The translations under genes and the position numbers were made by a program. A stretch of DNA of 64,000 nt, taken from positions 62,001 through 126,000 of the forward strand of contig NZ_CP042172.1 of NCBI RefSeq assembly GCF_005937985.2. Direction: 5' to 3'. Every line of letters starts with the position of its first letter. Within the stretch, counting starts at the first letter, position 1. This DNA is from Arthrobacter sp. KBS0702 (GTDB lineage: Bacteria > Actinomycetota > Actinomycetes > Actinomycetales > Micrococcaceae). Under the pieces are notes generated by a model that was given only the letters and a program-made list of their open reading frames with translations, made no database searches and was not told the origin of the DNA. Shown piece after piece: positions 1 through 8,390 of this stretch.

Positions 1-2
1 GG

Positions 3-305
3 CACTGGGCCGTGCTCGACATCCCAGGGAACGTCACCTCGCTGCCGGCCGGCGCGGGATCGCGGCACGGCGGCGGCCTGCCGTTGGGTGCCTTCCAGCT
101 CCGGAACGACGGCGGTTCGGCAGGCTACCTCGGGGCAGCCCCGCCCAAGGGGCATGGACCGCACCGCTACGTCATCACGGTGTACGCCCTCAACATGGAA
201 AAGTCCGGGCTCGACGCCGGTGCATCCCCGGCCAAGCTGGAAGCCAAGCTCGGCCCGCACGTGCTGGCCCGGGCATCGCTGACCGGCATCTACGAACGGC
301 ACTGA
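3..305 (+). CDS. YbhB/YbcL (PEBP-like) protein, 3' part
   Basis: The frame is open from the window edge and the true start lies upstream. The visible part begins HWAVLDIPG and continues with a glycine/serine-rich stretch, a YLGAAPPKGHGPHRY segment and YVITVYALN. This is the ligand-pocket signature of the phosphatidylethanolamine-binding-protein-like YbhB/YbcL family. Family members are usually 150-180 residues, so roughly the C-terminal 100 residues are present. The cellular role of bacterial members is poorly defined; they are small soluble proteins once compared with Raf kinase inhibitor protein. The reading frame ends cleanly with TGA, and a palindromic repeat follows directly. Confidence 0.88.
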   Translation, partial: HWAVLDIPGNVTSLPAGAGSRHGGGLPLGAFQLRNDGGSAGYLGAAPPKGHGPHRYVITVYALNMEKSGLDAGASPAKLEAKLGPHVLARASLTGIYERH

Positions 306-321
306 CCGCCGCCCCCCGTCT

Positions 322-389
322 CCGTTTCGACGGTTCCCTGCGCCCTCGACGCCCACGCGCGTCGACTGGGCACGGAACCGTCGAAACGG
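322..389. repeat. Palindromic element, family A copy 1
   Basis: Perfect 16-bp inverted arms, CCGTTTCGACGGTTCC (322-337) and its complement (374-389), enclose 36 bases that contain a second, imperfect stem (GCCC-TCGACG against CGTCGA-CTGGGC). The left arm plus the next bases match the element at 54834-54903 at 31 of 34 positions, and the right arm is identical. It lies between the PEBP-like gene and the HAD gene, so it could end transcription of the former, but there is no T-tract. The second copy makes a dispersed repeat more likely. Confidence 0.85.
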
Positions 390-406
390 CGCCGGCGCAG
401 CCCACG

Positions 407-412
407 TAGACT
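407..412 (+). promoter_or_regulatory. -10 element TAGACT, leaderless start of the HAD gene
   Basis: TAGACT is followed by exactly six bases (GGCAGC) and then the ATG at 419, which puts the expected transcript start on the A of the start codon. There is no Shine-Dalgarno sequence. No clear -35 hexamer is visible; that region falls in the right arm of the palindrome. Confidence 0.55.
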
Positions 413-418
413 GGCAGC

Positions 419-1237
419 ATGCGGCTGGTAGCAAGTGATATCGACGGAACGATCCTCGGCCACGACGGCAAGATCAGCGACCGGACCGTGCGTGCTTTCC
501 ATGCCTGCCGCGACGCCGGGGTGGAACTGGTCTTCGTCACGGGCCGTCCGCCGCGCTGGCTGCACCCGCTGCAGAACCAGCTGGGCCACACCGGCACCGT
601 CATCTGCTCCAACGGCGCGGTGGTCTGGGACCTGGAGGCGGACCGGGTGGTGTCCGCCCGCGCGCTTGAGCTCGACGCCGTCTTCGAGGCCCGCCGGATC
701 ATCCAGCGGCTGCGCCCCTCCGCGCTGTTCGCCGCGGAAACCCTCACCGGATTCCACCTGGAACCGGGCTTCCTCGGAACCGGTTCCACCGGCCTGCTCG
801 CCGAGTTCACGCCGGCCCCGCTGCACCAGACGCTCAGCGCCGACGACGCCGTCGTGAAGTTCCTCGCGATCGTGCGGGAAGGGACCGCGGACGAGTTCCT
901 GGCCGAGGTGTCCCCGGCCGTCGCCCACCTGGCCGCGGCCACGCACTCGGCCCCGAACGTCGCCCTGTTGGAGCTTTCGCTGCCCGGCGTCAACAAGGCC
1001 GTGACCCTCGCCGAATACGCGGCGACCCTGGGCGTGCAGGCGCAGGACGTGGTGGCTTTCGGCGACATGCCCAACGACATCGAGATGCTGCGCTGGGCCG
1101 GGCACGGCTACGCCATGGCCAGCGGCCACCCGGAAGCCATCCGCGCCGCCGGCCAGCAGGCGCCGCATTTCGACGACGACGGCGTGGCGCAGATCCTCGA
1201 GGCGAAGCTCGCCGAACTCGGCGTCCGCCTCGCGTAA
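419..1237 (+). CDS. Cof-type HAD-IIB family phosphatase
   Basis: This 272-residue protein has the haloacid-dehalogenase motifs in order: DIDGT at residues 7-11 (nucleophile D7 and acid/base D9), VTGRPP for motif II, a lysine in the GVNKAV segment for motif III, and GDMPND at 215-220 for metal binding. The spacing leaves a large C2-type cap between motifs II and III, as in the Cof/YidA sugar-phosphate and cofactor phosphatases. The substrate cannot be told from sequence. The ATG at 419 has no ribosome binding site but sits six bases after a TAGACT element, so the mRNA may be leaderless. A second member of the family lies at 46310-47158. Confidence 0.9.
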   Translation: MRLVASDIDGTILGHDGKISDRTVRAFHACRDAGVELVFVTGRPPRWLHPLQNQLGHTGTVICSNGAVVWDLEADRVVSARALELDAVFEARRIIQRLRPSALFAAETLTGFHLEPGFLGTGSTGLLAEFTPAPLHQTLSADDAVVKFLAIVREGTADEFLAEVSPAVAHLAAATHSAPNVALLELSLPGVNKAVTLAEYAATLGVQAQDVVAFGDMPNDIEMLRWAGHGYAMASGHPEAIRAAGQQAPHFDDDGVAQILEAKLAELGVRLA

Positions 1238-1329
1238 GGTCCCGCACACCGAGTCACCCGTACATCGATCCGCCCCCGGCGGTCACGGGATTCCCAGCCG
1301 ACGGACAACTGCCGTTCACCTTGGCCTCC

Positions 1330-1335
1330 TAGGCT
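1330..1335 (+). promoter_or_regulatory. -10 element TAGGCT upstream of small gene
   Basis: TAGGCT-GGCAGC-A has the same shape as the element before the HAD gene (TAGACT-GGCAGC-A). It would start a transcript near 1342, giving a leader of about 35 bases that carries the Shine-Dalgarno sequence for the gene at 1377. No clear -35 is seen. Confidence 0.4.
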
Positions 1336-1376
1336 GGCAGCACCGAACGCATCGTATGACTGAGGGTGGGGCGATC

Positions 1377-1622
1377 ATGGCCAGGAACGGTAACCGACAT
1401 CTTGATGAGCAGCCGCTGCGGCGGGTGGCCCCCGACGCGCACTGGCAGAGCCTGCGCCAGGGTGACCGCGTGCGGGTGCGGCTCGCGCCGGGCTACGAGA
1501 CCGGCGGGTTCGTGGACGCGCTGACGGTGGACCACACCACGGTCTGGGTTGACCTCGACGGCGGCGGCCGCACGCTGCTGCACTGCAGCGACGGGGTGGA
1601 GATCCTGCCGCAGGGTTCCTGA
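1377..1622 (+). CDS. Small hypothetical protein
   Basis: An 81-residue protein I cannot assign to a named family. It starts MARNGNRHLDEQPL and has a short beta-rich core with runs such as GDRVRVRLAPGYE and TTVWVDLDGGGRTLLH, suggesting a small barrel-like domain. An in-frame ATG exists 21 bases upstream (1356), but only the ATG at 1377 has a purine-rich GAGGGTGGGG at a suitable distance, so I chose it. Third-position G/C is strong, which supports real coding. It stands alone between the HAD gene and the GDPD gene. Confidence 0.7.
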   Translation: MARNGNRHLDEQPLRRVAPDAHWQSLRQGDRVRVRLAPGYETGGFVDALTVDHTTVWVDLDGGGRTLLHCSDGVEILPQGS

Positions 1623-1636
1623 GCGCGCTCCTCCGG

Positions 1637-1642
1637 TACGCT
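1637..1642 (+). promoter_or_regulatory. -10 element TACGCT, leaderless start of GDPD gene
   Basis: TACGCT, six bases (TCAGAG), then the GTG at 1649. The arrangement predicts transcription starting on the first base of the start codon. The only other candidate signal, AGAGG, touches the start codon and is too close to act as a ribosome binding site. Confidence 0.5.
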
Positions 1643-1648
1643 TCAGAG

Positions 1649-2449
1649 GTGACCGCGCCGCACCCTTTCCTTGAACACGGCAGCGCTGCGGGCGAGCCCG
1701 TGGCAATGGCCCACCGCGGCTTCTCGCCGGAGGGCGCCGAGAATTCCATGGCCGCGTTCCGCGCCGCCGTCGCCCTCGGCTACCGCTACCTGGAAACGGA
1801 CGTCCACACCACAGCGGACGGCGTCCTGCTGCTCTTCCACGATGAAACCCTGGACCGCGTCACGGACGGCAGCGGCCGGATCTCCGAGCTGCCCGCCGAG
1901 GCGGTGGCCAAGGCCCGGATCGCCGGAGCGGAGCCGGTCCCGCTGCTGGCCGAACTCGTCATGGAGTTCCCGGACATCCGGCTCAACCTCGACGTCAAAG
2001 ACTGGAACTCGGTGGAAACCCTGGCCGCGGCGATCGAGCAGTACGGCCTGCACGACCGCGTCCTGATTGCCAGCTTCTCGGACCGGCGGCGGCGTGCGGT
2101 GCTGCGCCGCCTCAGCCGACCCGCCGCAAGCTCCGCCGGCATGGCCTCGAACGCCCTCTTCGTGCTGCTGGGCCCCCTGCTTCCCGCGCCGCTGCTGCGC
2201 CGGGTGGGGGCCCGGGCCCTGCGCGACATCCACGCCCTGCAGGTCCCGGTCCGCTACGGCGCGGTGCCCGTGGTGACGGCGGGGTTCGTCCGCCGCGCCC
2301 ACCGCCACGGCCTGCACGTCCATGTCTGGACCATCAACGAGGCGGCCGAGATGCACCGACTGCTGGACCTCGGGGTTGACGGGATCGTCACCGACCGGGC
2401 CGACCTGCTCAAGGCGGTCCTGCAGGAGCGTGGGCAGTGGCCGGACTGA
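1649..2449 (+). CDS. Glycerophosphodiester phosphodiesterase
   Basis: This 266-residue TIM-barrel enzyme of the GDPD family would hydrolyse glycerophosphodiesters to glycerol-3-phosphate and an alcohol. The family residues are visible: AHRG at 21-24, E49 and D51 in YLETDVH, and HDETLDR at 64-70 with the second catalytic histidine H64; the C-terminal strands include LHVHVWTIN and GVDGIVTDRAD. No signal peptide is seen, so it is probably cytoplasmic. A short hydrophobic stretch (SNALFVLLGPLLPAPLL) lies in the second half. The GTG at 1649 is preferred because it follows a TACGCT-N6 promoter-like element. Confidence 0.92.
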   Translation: MTAPHPFLEHGSAAGEPVAMAHRGFSPEGAENSMAAFRAAVALGYRYLETDVHTTADGVLLLFHDETLDRVTDGSGRISELPAEAVAKARIAGAEPVPLLAELVMEFPDIRLNLDVKDWNSVETLAAAIEQYGLHDRVLIASFSDRRRRAVLRRLSRPAASSAGMASNALFVLLGPLLPAPLLRRVGARALRDIHALQVPVRYGAVPVVTAGFVRRAHRHGLHVHVWTINEAAEMHRLLDLGVDGIVTDRADLLKAVLQERGQWPD

Positions 2450-2478
2450 CGTCCGGTACCGCGCCCGGGCCTTGTCGC

Positions 2479-3366
2479 TCAGCTGCTGAGTTCCACCATC
2501 AGCGCCGGTAATTCGTCGCCGAGCTCCCGGGCCAGGTAGCCCAGTCCGCCGAGTTTGCTCGCGAGCCGGTCGCCGGCGGCGGCATGCAGATGGGATCCCC
2601 AGCAGGCGGCCTGCGCGTCGCTGGTTCCGCGCGCCCGGAGGCCCGCGATGGCGCCGGCCAGGACGTCGCCGCTCCCGGAGGTGCCGAGCCCGCTGTGCCC
2701 GGTGGTGATTTCCCAGAGGCCCCCGCCGGGTTCCGCTATCACCCCTTGGCAGCTCACCACAGCCTGGTAGGCGTCGGCAATCTTTGGCACGTCCCGCGTG
2801 AGGTCCCCAATGTCCCGCCCCAGCAGGATGCTGCCTTCGGTGATGTTCGGGGTCAGGATCAGCCGGCCCGCCCAAGGCTTCAGCTCGTCCGCCAGCTCGG
2901 GCAGGCAGCCCAGGGCATAAGCGTCGAGGACAACGGCGGGGCCCCGCTTCGGGCGGCCCCGCCCCGGCAGCAGCAGCCCCCGCAGCAGGGCCAGCGTCTC
3001 ATCCTTATCGTCCAGTCCGGGCCCGACGAGGACGGCGTCAGCTGCCCCCACCTCGTCGGCCAGCAGCGACGCCGAGGAGCCTTTCACCGATCCGCGCGCC
3101 GTCTCCGGCAGGCCCACCACGCCGGACTCGGGAAACGCGACCGCCAGCTGAACCGCCGTCGACTCCGCCACCGCCAGGGTCAGCCGGCCGGCGCCGGAGC
3201 GGAGAGCCGCGACGCCGGCCAGCAGGGCTGCCCCGGGCGTCTTACGGGCACCGCCGACCACCAGTACCGAACCGCGGTCGTCCTTGCCGTCACCGCCGCC
3301 GGGCAGCGGCCAGCCGCGCAGCAGGGTTGGTGTCAGCTGCACTGTGGCCTCAGCGGGGGTGGACAT
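2479..3366 (-). CDS. nnrD: ADP-dependent NAD(P)H-hydrate dehydratase
   Basis: A 295-residue ribokinase-fold protein matching the YjeF C-terminal (NnrD) family, which repairs hydrated NADH and NADPH using ADP. Family segments include RGSVLVVGGARKTPGAA near the N-terminus, AVLVGPGL in the middle, LTPNITE and the GTSGSGDVLAG motif with the catalytic aspartate. The epimerase half (NnrE), often fused to it, is absent from this protein and this window, so it is the stand-alone form. It overlaps the 3' end of the histidine phosphatase gene by 17 bases on the same strand, so the two are probably translated from one mRNA. Confidence 0.92.
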   Translation of the reverse strand: MSTPAEATVQLTPTLLRGWPLPGGGDGKDDRGSVLVVGGARKTPGAALLAGVAALRSGAGRLTLAVAESTAVQLAVAFPESGVVGLPETARGSVKGSSASLLADEVGAADAVLVGPGLDDKDETLALLRGLLLPGRGRPKRGPAVVLDAYALGCLPELADELKPWAGRLILTPNITEGSILLGRDIGDLTRDVPKIADAYQAVVSCQGVIAEPGGGLWEITTGHSGLGTSGSGDVLAGAIAGLRARGTSDAQAACWGSHLHAAAGDRLASKLGGLGYLARELGDELPALMVELSS

Positions 3367-4120
3367 TTGCGTCTCCGGCGTGCTCGGTGACGGGGACGCC
3401 GTGCTCCGTCAGATGGTCCGCCATGTTGAAGCTTTCCAGCTTCCACGCTCCCGTGGCGTCCGTCCGCACGAAGCGGCTGACCGAGGCGTTCAGGACGCTG
3501 GTGGTGGCGGCGATGTCCAGCAGTTCCGCCTCCGTGAGGTCCTCGAGAATGTAGCGAAACAGCACGATCAAGGCGTCGTGGCAGACCAGCAGGACCTCTT
3601 CGCCGGGGTGGTCGCGGTCGAGGTCGGCCAGCAGCGACCGGAGCCGTAGCACGACGTCGGCCCACGATTCGCCGCCCGGCGGCCGGTAGTAGAACTTCCC
3701 CAGCCACCGCCGGCGCTGGGCTTCCTCCGGCAGCCGGGCCTCCACGCCAGCGGAGGTCAGCATGTCCAGGATCCCGAGTTCGCGGTCCCGGAGCCGTTCA
3801 TCCAGCCGAATCCGCTCCTGCCACCCGCCGGTCTGGACGGCGAGTTCCGCGGTCTGGCGTGCCCGGGCGTAGGGGGAGGACCACACGGCGGCACGGTCCG
3901 GTTCGGGGACTGCGGCGAGCAGCCGGCCCAGCGCCAGCGCCTGATCCCGGCCGGTGTCGGAGAGTCCGACGTCGGCGTCGCGCGCCGGAACCTTGATGAC
4001 GTGCGCCCCCGCCTCGTGGGCGAGCGTGGCAGCCACGTTTCCTTCGCTTTCCCCGTGCCGGACCAGGACGAGTCCCCTGATGCCGGGCCGGCCGCCGTTG
4101 GCCTGTCCGCTGCTGCCCAC
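3350..4120 (-). CDS. Histidine phosphatase family protein
   Basis: A phosphoglycerate-mutase-like phosphatase. VLVRHGESEGN near residue 20 supplies the phospho-accepting histidine and SSPYARARQTA and LLVCHDALI supply the other conserved pocket residues. The longer frame reaches 4168, but a GTG at 4120 follows AGGAGG with five spacer bases, so I place the start there (256 residues). The substrate is unknown; family members act on sugar phosphates, nucleotides and acyl phosphates. The gene is read away from the glycerate kinase gene and its end overlaps nnrD. Confidence 0.85.
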   Translation of the reverse strand: MGSSGQANGGRPGIRGLVLVRHGESEGNVAATLAHEAGAHVIKVPARDADVGLSDTGRDQALALGRLLAAVPEPDRAAVWSSPYARARQTAELAVQTGGWQERIRLDERLRDRELGILDMLTSAGVEARLPEEAQRRRWLGKFYYRPPGGESWADVVLRLRSLLADLDRDHPGEEVLLVCHDALIVLFRYILEDLTEAELLDIAATTSVLNASVSRFVRTDATGAWKLESFNMADHLTEHGVPVTEHAGDANVHPR

Positions 4121-4274
4121 CGTTGCCTCCTGTGCTCTGGTCCCGCGGGAGCGGACCGATACTGCCACGGCCTGCCGCGGGAGGTTGCCGGGTTTCCGGA
4201 AGTGCCCACGTTACTACCGCGCCCCGGCCTTGTCGCGGGGTGGGAAAGTCGGTGCCGGCTGGCAGGATGGAGCC

Positions 4275-5399
4275 ATGCGTATCCTGATCGCCCCGGACAA
4301 GTTCAAGGGTTCCCTGACCGCCGCCGAAGCTGCCGCCGCAATGGCCGAGGGAGCCCTGCGGGTCTACCCTGAGGCCGAGACCGTCCAGTTCCCGGTGGCC
4401 GACGGCGGCGAAGGCACCCTGGAGGCCGCTCTCGCCGCCGGGTACGAGGAGCGCCTGAACGCCGTCGTCGGGCCCATCCTGGCCCCGATCGGCGCGGCTT
4501 GGGCCATCCGCCAGGACGCGTTCGGCGGCGCAACCGCCGTCATCGAGACGGCGCAGGCATCCGGGCTCGCGCACATGGAACCCACCCCCGCCAACGCCCT
4601 GCGCGCACACAGCTACGGGTGCGGGCAGCTGATCGCGGCCGCGCTCGACGCCGGTGCGACCGAAATCGTGCTCGGCGTGGGCGGCTCGGCTATGAGCGAC
4701 GGCGGCAGCGGTGCCCTGCGCGCCCTGGGCCTCAAGCCCGTGGACGCTGCCGGGAGCGTGGTGCCCCTCGGCGGCGGCTCGCTCGCCGAAGTGGCCGCCG
4801 TTGACCTCGGCGGACTGGATCCCCGGCTGGCCGCCGTGAAGTTCCGGATCGCCGTGGATGTGCAGAATCCGCTGTACGGACCCGACGGTGCGGCCCATGT
4901 TTTCGGCCCCCAGAAGGGCGCCGACGAGGAGGCCGTGGAAGTGCTCGACGCCGGGCTGCGCAACTGGGCGTCGGTGTTGCGTCAGGCCAGCGGCAGGGAC
5001 GTCAACGTCCCGGGCGCCGGCGCGGCCGGCGGCTTCCCGGCGTCGTTCCTGGCCTTCACAAACGCGTCGCTGGAAGGCGGCTTCGAACTCGTGGCCGGGC
5101 TCACCGGCCTGGCCGAAAAACTCGTCGAGGCGGACCTGGTGATCACGGGGGAGGGCTCCCTGGACTCCCAGTCGCTGACCGGAAAGGCGCCGATTGCCTT
5201 GGCCGACGCCGCCCACGCGCGGGGCATCCCGGTGATTATGGTCGCCGGCCGGATCCTCGTGACGCCGGAGGACCTGGCCCGCCACGGGGTGGTCGCGGCC
5301 GCCCAGTTGCTGGACGCGGCGCCAAGCCCGGCCGAGGCGATCGCGAAAGCCGCGAAGTACCTGGCGTGGACCACCAGCCAGGTACTCGAAGGGGCCTAA
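4275..5399 (+). CDS. Glycerate kinase (GarK/GlxK type)
   Basis: A 374-residue glycerate kinase of the GlxK/GarK family, which phosphorylates D-glycerate so that it can enter lower glycolysis. Conserved segments seen are APDKFKGSLTA at the N-terminus, PVADGGEGTL, GVGGSAMSDGGSG in the middle, a QNPLYGPDGAA run, and GEGSLDSQSLTGKAP near residue 290. The open frame extends far upstream, but codon use and family similarity begin at the ATG at 4275. That ATG lies six bases after CAGGAT, another possible leaderless arrangement. Confidence 0.93.
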   Translation: MRILIAPDKFKGSLTAAEAAAAMAEGALRVYPEAETVQFPVADGGEGTLEAALAAGYEERLNAVVGPILAPIGAAWAIRQDAFGGATAVIETAQASGLAHMEPTPANALRAHSYGCGQLIAAALDAGATEIVLGVGGSAMSDGGSGALRALGLKPVDAAGSVVPLGGGSLAEVAAVDLGGLDPRLAAVKFRIAVDVQNPLYGPDGAAHVFGPQKGADEEAVEVLDAGLRNWASVLRQASGRDVNVPGAGAAGGFPASFLAFTNASLEGGFELVAGLTGLAEKLVEADLVITGEGSLDSQSLTGKAPIALADAAHARGIPVIMVAGRILVTPEDLARHGVVAAAQLLDAAPSPAEAIAKAAKYLAWTTSQVLEGA

Positions 5400-5490
5400 C
5401 CCGGAAAGGTGCTCCCGGCGGTCCGACCCTGTTCCCGGCGTGCCTTCGACGTTAAACTGGCTTCAATTGGGGGCCGTGACTCCCTGCCAG

Positions 5491-5512
5491 GGCCACGAGC
5501 AAAACCGTGGCC
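5491..5512 (+). promoter_or_regulatory. Leader stem-loop before the MFS gene
   Basis: GGCCACG and CGTGGCC form a perfect 7-bp stem around an 8-base loop. It ends a few bases before the CAGGAGAG ribosome binding site of the MFS gene at 5530. A TAAACT element at 5453-5458 could start a transcript near 5465 that includes this stem. A role in translation or mRNA stability is inference only. Confidence 0.35.
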
Positions 5513-5529
5513 CCGCCCAGGAGAGCAAG

Positions 5530-7068
5530 ATGTCCATGAAGCGCAACAGCCCCCGCCGCCCCAGGCTCCAGGAGCGCCGGCTCGAGGTCGAACACATCAA
5601 CGTCGTTGACCGCCGCGTCATGCGCAAGGCCCTCGGCGGCACCATCGTCGGAAACACGATGGAGTGGTACGACGTCGGGGTGTTCGGGTACCTGATCACC
5701 ACCATGGGCCCGGTCTTCCTGCCCGAGGCTGACAAGACGGTGCAGAACCTGTTCCTGCTCGGCACCTTCGGCGCCACCTTCGTGGCGCGGCCGCTGGGCG
5801 GGGTGTTCTTTGGCTGGCTGGGCGACAAGATCGGCCGCCAGCGGGTCCTCGCGATGACCCTCATCATCATGGCCGCCTCTACCTTCGTGGTGGGGCTGCT
5901 GCCCGGCTACGCCGTGCTCGGAATCTGGGCCGCCGTCCTGCTCGTCGCCACCAAGCTGATCCAGGGCTTCTCCACCGGCGGCGAGTACGCCGGTGCCACC
6001 ACTTTCGTCAGCGAACACGCCCCGGACGCCCGACGCGGCTACTTCGCGAGCTTCCTGGACCTGGGCAGCTACATGGGCTTCGCCATCGGCGCGGCGCTGG
6101 TAACGCTGTTGCAGGTCACCCTCGGCGGCGACGCGATGGAGGCGTGGGGCTGGCGGCTCCCGTTCCTGATCGCCGGTCCGCTGGGCCTGATTGCCATCTA
6201 TTTCCGGATGAAGATCGAGGAATCACCGGCGTTCCAGGCCAGCCTCGACGCGCAGGCCGCCGGCAGTCCGGCGGGGGAGGCCGCGGAAACCAAGGGCCCG
6301 GTGGCCATCTTCGCGTCGCACTGGCGCGGAATCCTGCTGGCCATGATCCTGGTGGCCGCGGCGAACACGGTCGGCTACGCGCTGACGTCCTACATGCCGA
6401 CGTACCTGACGTCCAACAAAGGCTACGACGAGCTCCACGGCACCCTGCTGACCATTCCGATCCTGGTCCTGATGTCCGCAGCGATTCCGCTGACGGGCCG
6501 GCTCTCGGACCGGATCGGGCGGCGGCCGGTGCTCTGGATCGGCTCGCTGGGTACGGTGGTGCTGGCCGCCCCGGCCTTCCTCCTGATCGGCATCGGCGCC
6601 ATCTGGTCGACACTCCTGGGCCTGGCGCTGATCGCGTTTCCGCTGACGTTCTACGTGGCCAACCTGGCCTCGGCGCTTCCTGCCCTCTTCCCGACGGAGA
6701 GCCGTTATGGCGCGATGGGCATCGCCTACAACTTCGCCGTGGCCATCTTCGGCGGCACGGCCCCGTTCATCATCGCTTCGCTGATTGCCGCGTCCGGCAA
6801 CGAAATGATGCCGGCGTACTACCTGATGGCTACCTCGGCGATCGGGGCGGTGGCGGTGTACTTCATCACGGAGACAGCGGGTAAGCCGTTGAGGGGGTCG
6901 ATGCCGAGCGTCGACACGATCGAGGAAGCCCACGAGCTCGTGGCCGGACAGGACTCCAACGAGAACCTTGACCTCAACCAGATGCCGTTCGACCACACCT
7001 ATGAGCCCGCCGAGGGCCAGGAGCCGCCGGCTGGCGCCGCCGAGCGCAAGGAACGCCCCGCGGACTAG
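5530..7068 (+). CDS. MFS transporter, metabolite:H+ symporter (ProP-like)
   Basis: A 512-residue carrier of the metabolite:H+ symporter branch of the major facilitator superfamily, which includes ProP and citrate/shikimate carriers. The GNTMEWYDVGVFGY segment in helix 1, GWLGDKIGRQR between helices 2 and 3, and STGGEYAGA in helix 4-5 are typical of the group; about 12 hydrophobic helices are visible. A roughly 60-residue charged C-terminal tail rich in E, D and P follows the last helix; long tails occur in osmosensing ProP. An in-frame start exists at 5440, but the ATG at 5530 has GGAGAG at good spacing. An osmolyte substrate (betaine, proline) is a guess. Confidence 0.88.
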   Translation: MSMKRNSPRRPRLQERRLEVEHINVVDRRVMRKALGGTIVGNTMEWYDVGVFGYLITTMGPVFLPEADKTVQNLFLLGTFGATFVARPLGGVFFGWLGDKIGRQRVLAMTLIIMAASTFVVGLLPGYAVLGIWAAVLLVATKLIQGFSTGGEYAGATTFVSEHAPDARRGYFASFLDLGSYMGFAIGAALVTLLQVTLGGDAMEAWGWRLPFLIAGPLGLIAIYFRMKIEESPAFQASLDAQAAGSPAGEAAETKGPVAIFASHWRGILLAMILVAAANTVGYALTSYMPTYLTSNKGYDELHGTLLTIPILVLMSAAIPLTGRLSDRIGRRPVLWIGSLGTVVLAAPAFLLIGIGAIWSTLLGLALIAFPLTFYVANLASALPALFPTESRYGAMGIAYNFAVAIFGGTAPFIIASLIAASGNEMMPAYYLMATSAIGAVAVYFITETAGKPLRGSMPSVDTIEEAHELVAGQDSNENLDLNQMPFDHTYEPAEGQEPPAGAAERKERPAD

Positions 7069-7079
7069 GCGAGCCGGTG

Positions 7080-7742
7080 CTAGGCGCCGGTCTCGTAGTG
7101 CGGCTCGGCCACGGGCTTGGACTCAGGTGAGCCTTTCTCCCGCAGGTACACGGAGGCACCGACCAGCACCGCTACGGCGAGGAACTCGCTCTGCCAGTTC
7201 TGGAACGACTCGAACCAGAACCGGCTCGTGGCGAAATAGCCCAGCACGCTGACGGGGGGCTGGCCGTGCGCTAGCTGCTCCTGGCTGTACTCCTCGCTGC
7301 CGCCGACTGCGTGCAGCACGACGGACAGCAGGAACAGCAACAGGAACATGATCGAGAGCGAGTGCTCGTAAAGCTTGAGTACCCAGCCGCCACGGCGCAC
7401 CGGCCACGGCGTCGTCGCCTTGATCGCGGCGTTCCGCGGATCCTCGTCCTGCGGCGCGTTCTGTCCCATCGGTTTGGACTCGGAGGAGCCTTTTTGGAAG
7501 AGGAACACCGTCAGGATGACGTACATGCCCATCTGCAGGAACTCCGACTCCCAGTTCTCGAAGGTCGCCTCCAGGAAGGCGCCGGTACCCAGGTACTCGA
7601 AGATCCCGACGGCGGACTGGCCGTGGGAAACCTGGTCCTCGCTGTAATCGGCCGCCCCGCTGACCACCATGCCGCCGAAGAAGACGAGGAAAAGTCCGAT
7701 GTTGGCCAGCAGCAGTCCGTGTTCCTTGGCCCACTTGCGCAT
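7080..7742 (-). CDS. DUF6766 family membrane protein, internally duplicated
   Basis: A 220-residue membrane protein matching the uncharacterised DUF6766 family. It consists of two similar halves: residues about 8-92 and 127-212. Each half has a hydrophobic helix near its start, a conserved HGQ segment, an NWxSEFL motif, a second helix and a KGSxESKP tail. The halves are joined by a charged linker. A duplicated four-helix layout suggests a pseudo-symmetric membrane unit. It ends 12 bases from the convergent MFS gene and shares a strand with the DUF6328 gene. No function is established for the family. Confidence 0.82.
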   Translation of the reverse strand: MRKWAKEHGLLLANIGLFLVFFGGMVVSGAADYSEDQVSHGQSAVGIFEYLGTGAFLEATFENWESEFLQMGMYVILTVFLFQKGSSESKPMGQNAPQDEDPRNAAIKATTPWPVRRGGWVLKLYEHSLSIMFLLLFLLSVVLHAVGGSEEYSQEQLAHGQPPVSVLGYFATSRFWFESFQNWQSEFLAVAVLVGASVYLREKGSPESKPVAEPHYETGA

Positions 7743-7797
7743 CTTTGCTCCTGAATCTGGATGAATGAATGGTCTGAACGTCTGTAGCGGCCATGAC

Positions 7798-8289
7798 TTA
7801 GCCCCGAACGGCCCGACGGCGGAGCCGGTTGGGAATCAGGACCAGCAACGCCAACAATATGGCGAGCAGTGCGCCGCCGGCCGTAAGCCCGGCGGCCCGT
7901 CCCGCCACCACGTCGAAGACCAGCGCCGAGGTTCCCACGCTCAGGAGGGCGACGCCGGCCAGCGCCACCTTCGCGATGCGGTCCGCGCTCGCCACGAGGG
8001 TTTCCTTGAGCCCCCTGCGGAAGAGCCTGCGGTGCGCGCTGACCGGCAGCAGGATCAAGGCCGTTGTCAGTGCCGCCAGGACGACGTTCGTGAGGTAGAG
8101 CACCAGCTCAAAGCCGTCCAGTGTCTCGAAACGGGCCTGGAAGGGCAGCGTCAGCAGGAAACCCGCAAGGATCTGGACGCCCGTCTGGAGCACCCGGAGT
8201 TCCTGTAGCAGCTCCGCCCAGTTGCGGTCCATCTTTTCGTCGAAGGTCTCGTCCCGGCCGCCCTGGCGGCTTTCCCCGGTGTCCGGCAT
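7798..8289 (-). CDS. DUF6328 family membrane protein
   Basis: A 163-residue protein with a charged N-terminal segment (about 40 residues including WAELLQELRVLQTG) and four hydrophobic helices ending in a short arginine-rich tail. It matches the DUF6328 family of small actinobacterial integral membrane proteins, sometimes labelled as antiporter-like, though no transport activity is established. It lies directly upstream of the DUF6766 gene (55 bases apart, same strand), so the two are likely co-transcribed. Its 5' side faces the SDR gene across an AT-richer divergent promoter region (8290-8390). Confidence 0.8.
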   Translation of the reverse strand: MPDTGESRQGGRDETFDEKMDRNWAELLQELRVLQTGVQILAGFLLTLPFQARFETLDGFELVLYLTNVVLAALTTALILLPVSAHRRLFRRGLKETLVASADRIAKVALAGVALLSVGTSALVFDVVAGRAAGLTAGGALLAILLALLVLIPNRLRRRAVRG

Positions 8290-8390
8290 CAGCGCTCCTA
8301 ACGTGGATCAAAACTTGGTACTAAGCTTACTGACGATTTTCGGGTACGGTGGAGAAACAGGAAAACCGACACATTTGGGTAGGTGGACTA

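Noticed and set aside
12..305. The GTG at 12 as a start of a 97-residue protein
   Set aside because: The frame is open to the window edge and the bases before it continue the conserved HWAVLDIP motif, so the gene begins upstream.
7798..8289. Sodium/proton antiporter as the function of the DUF6328 protein
   Set aside because: Annotation habit only; I see four helices and no transport motif, so I leave the function open.
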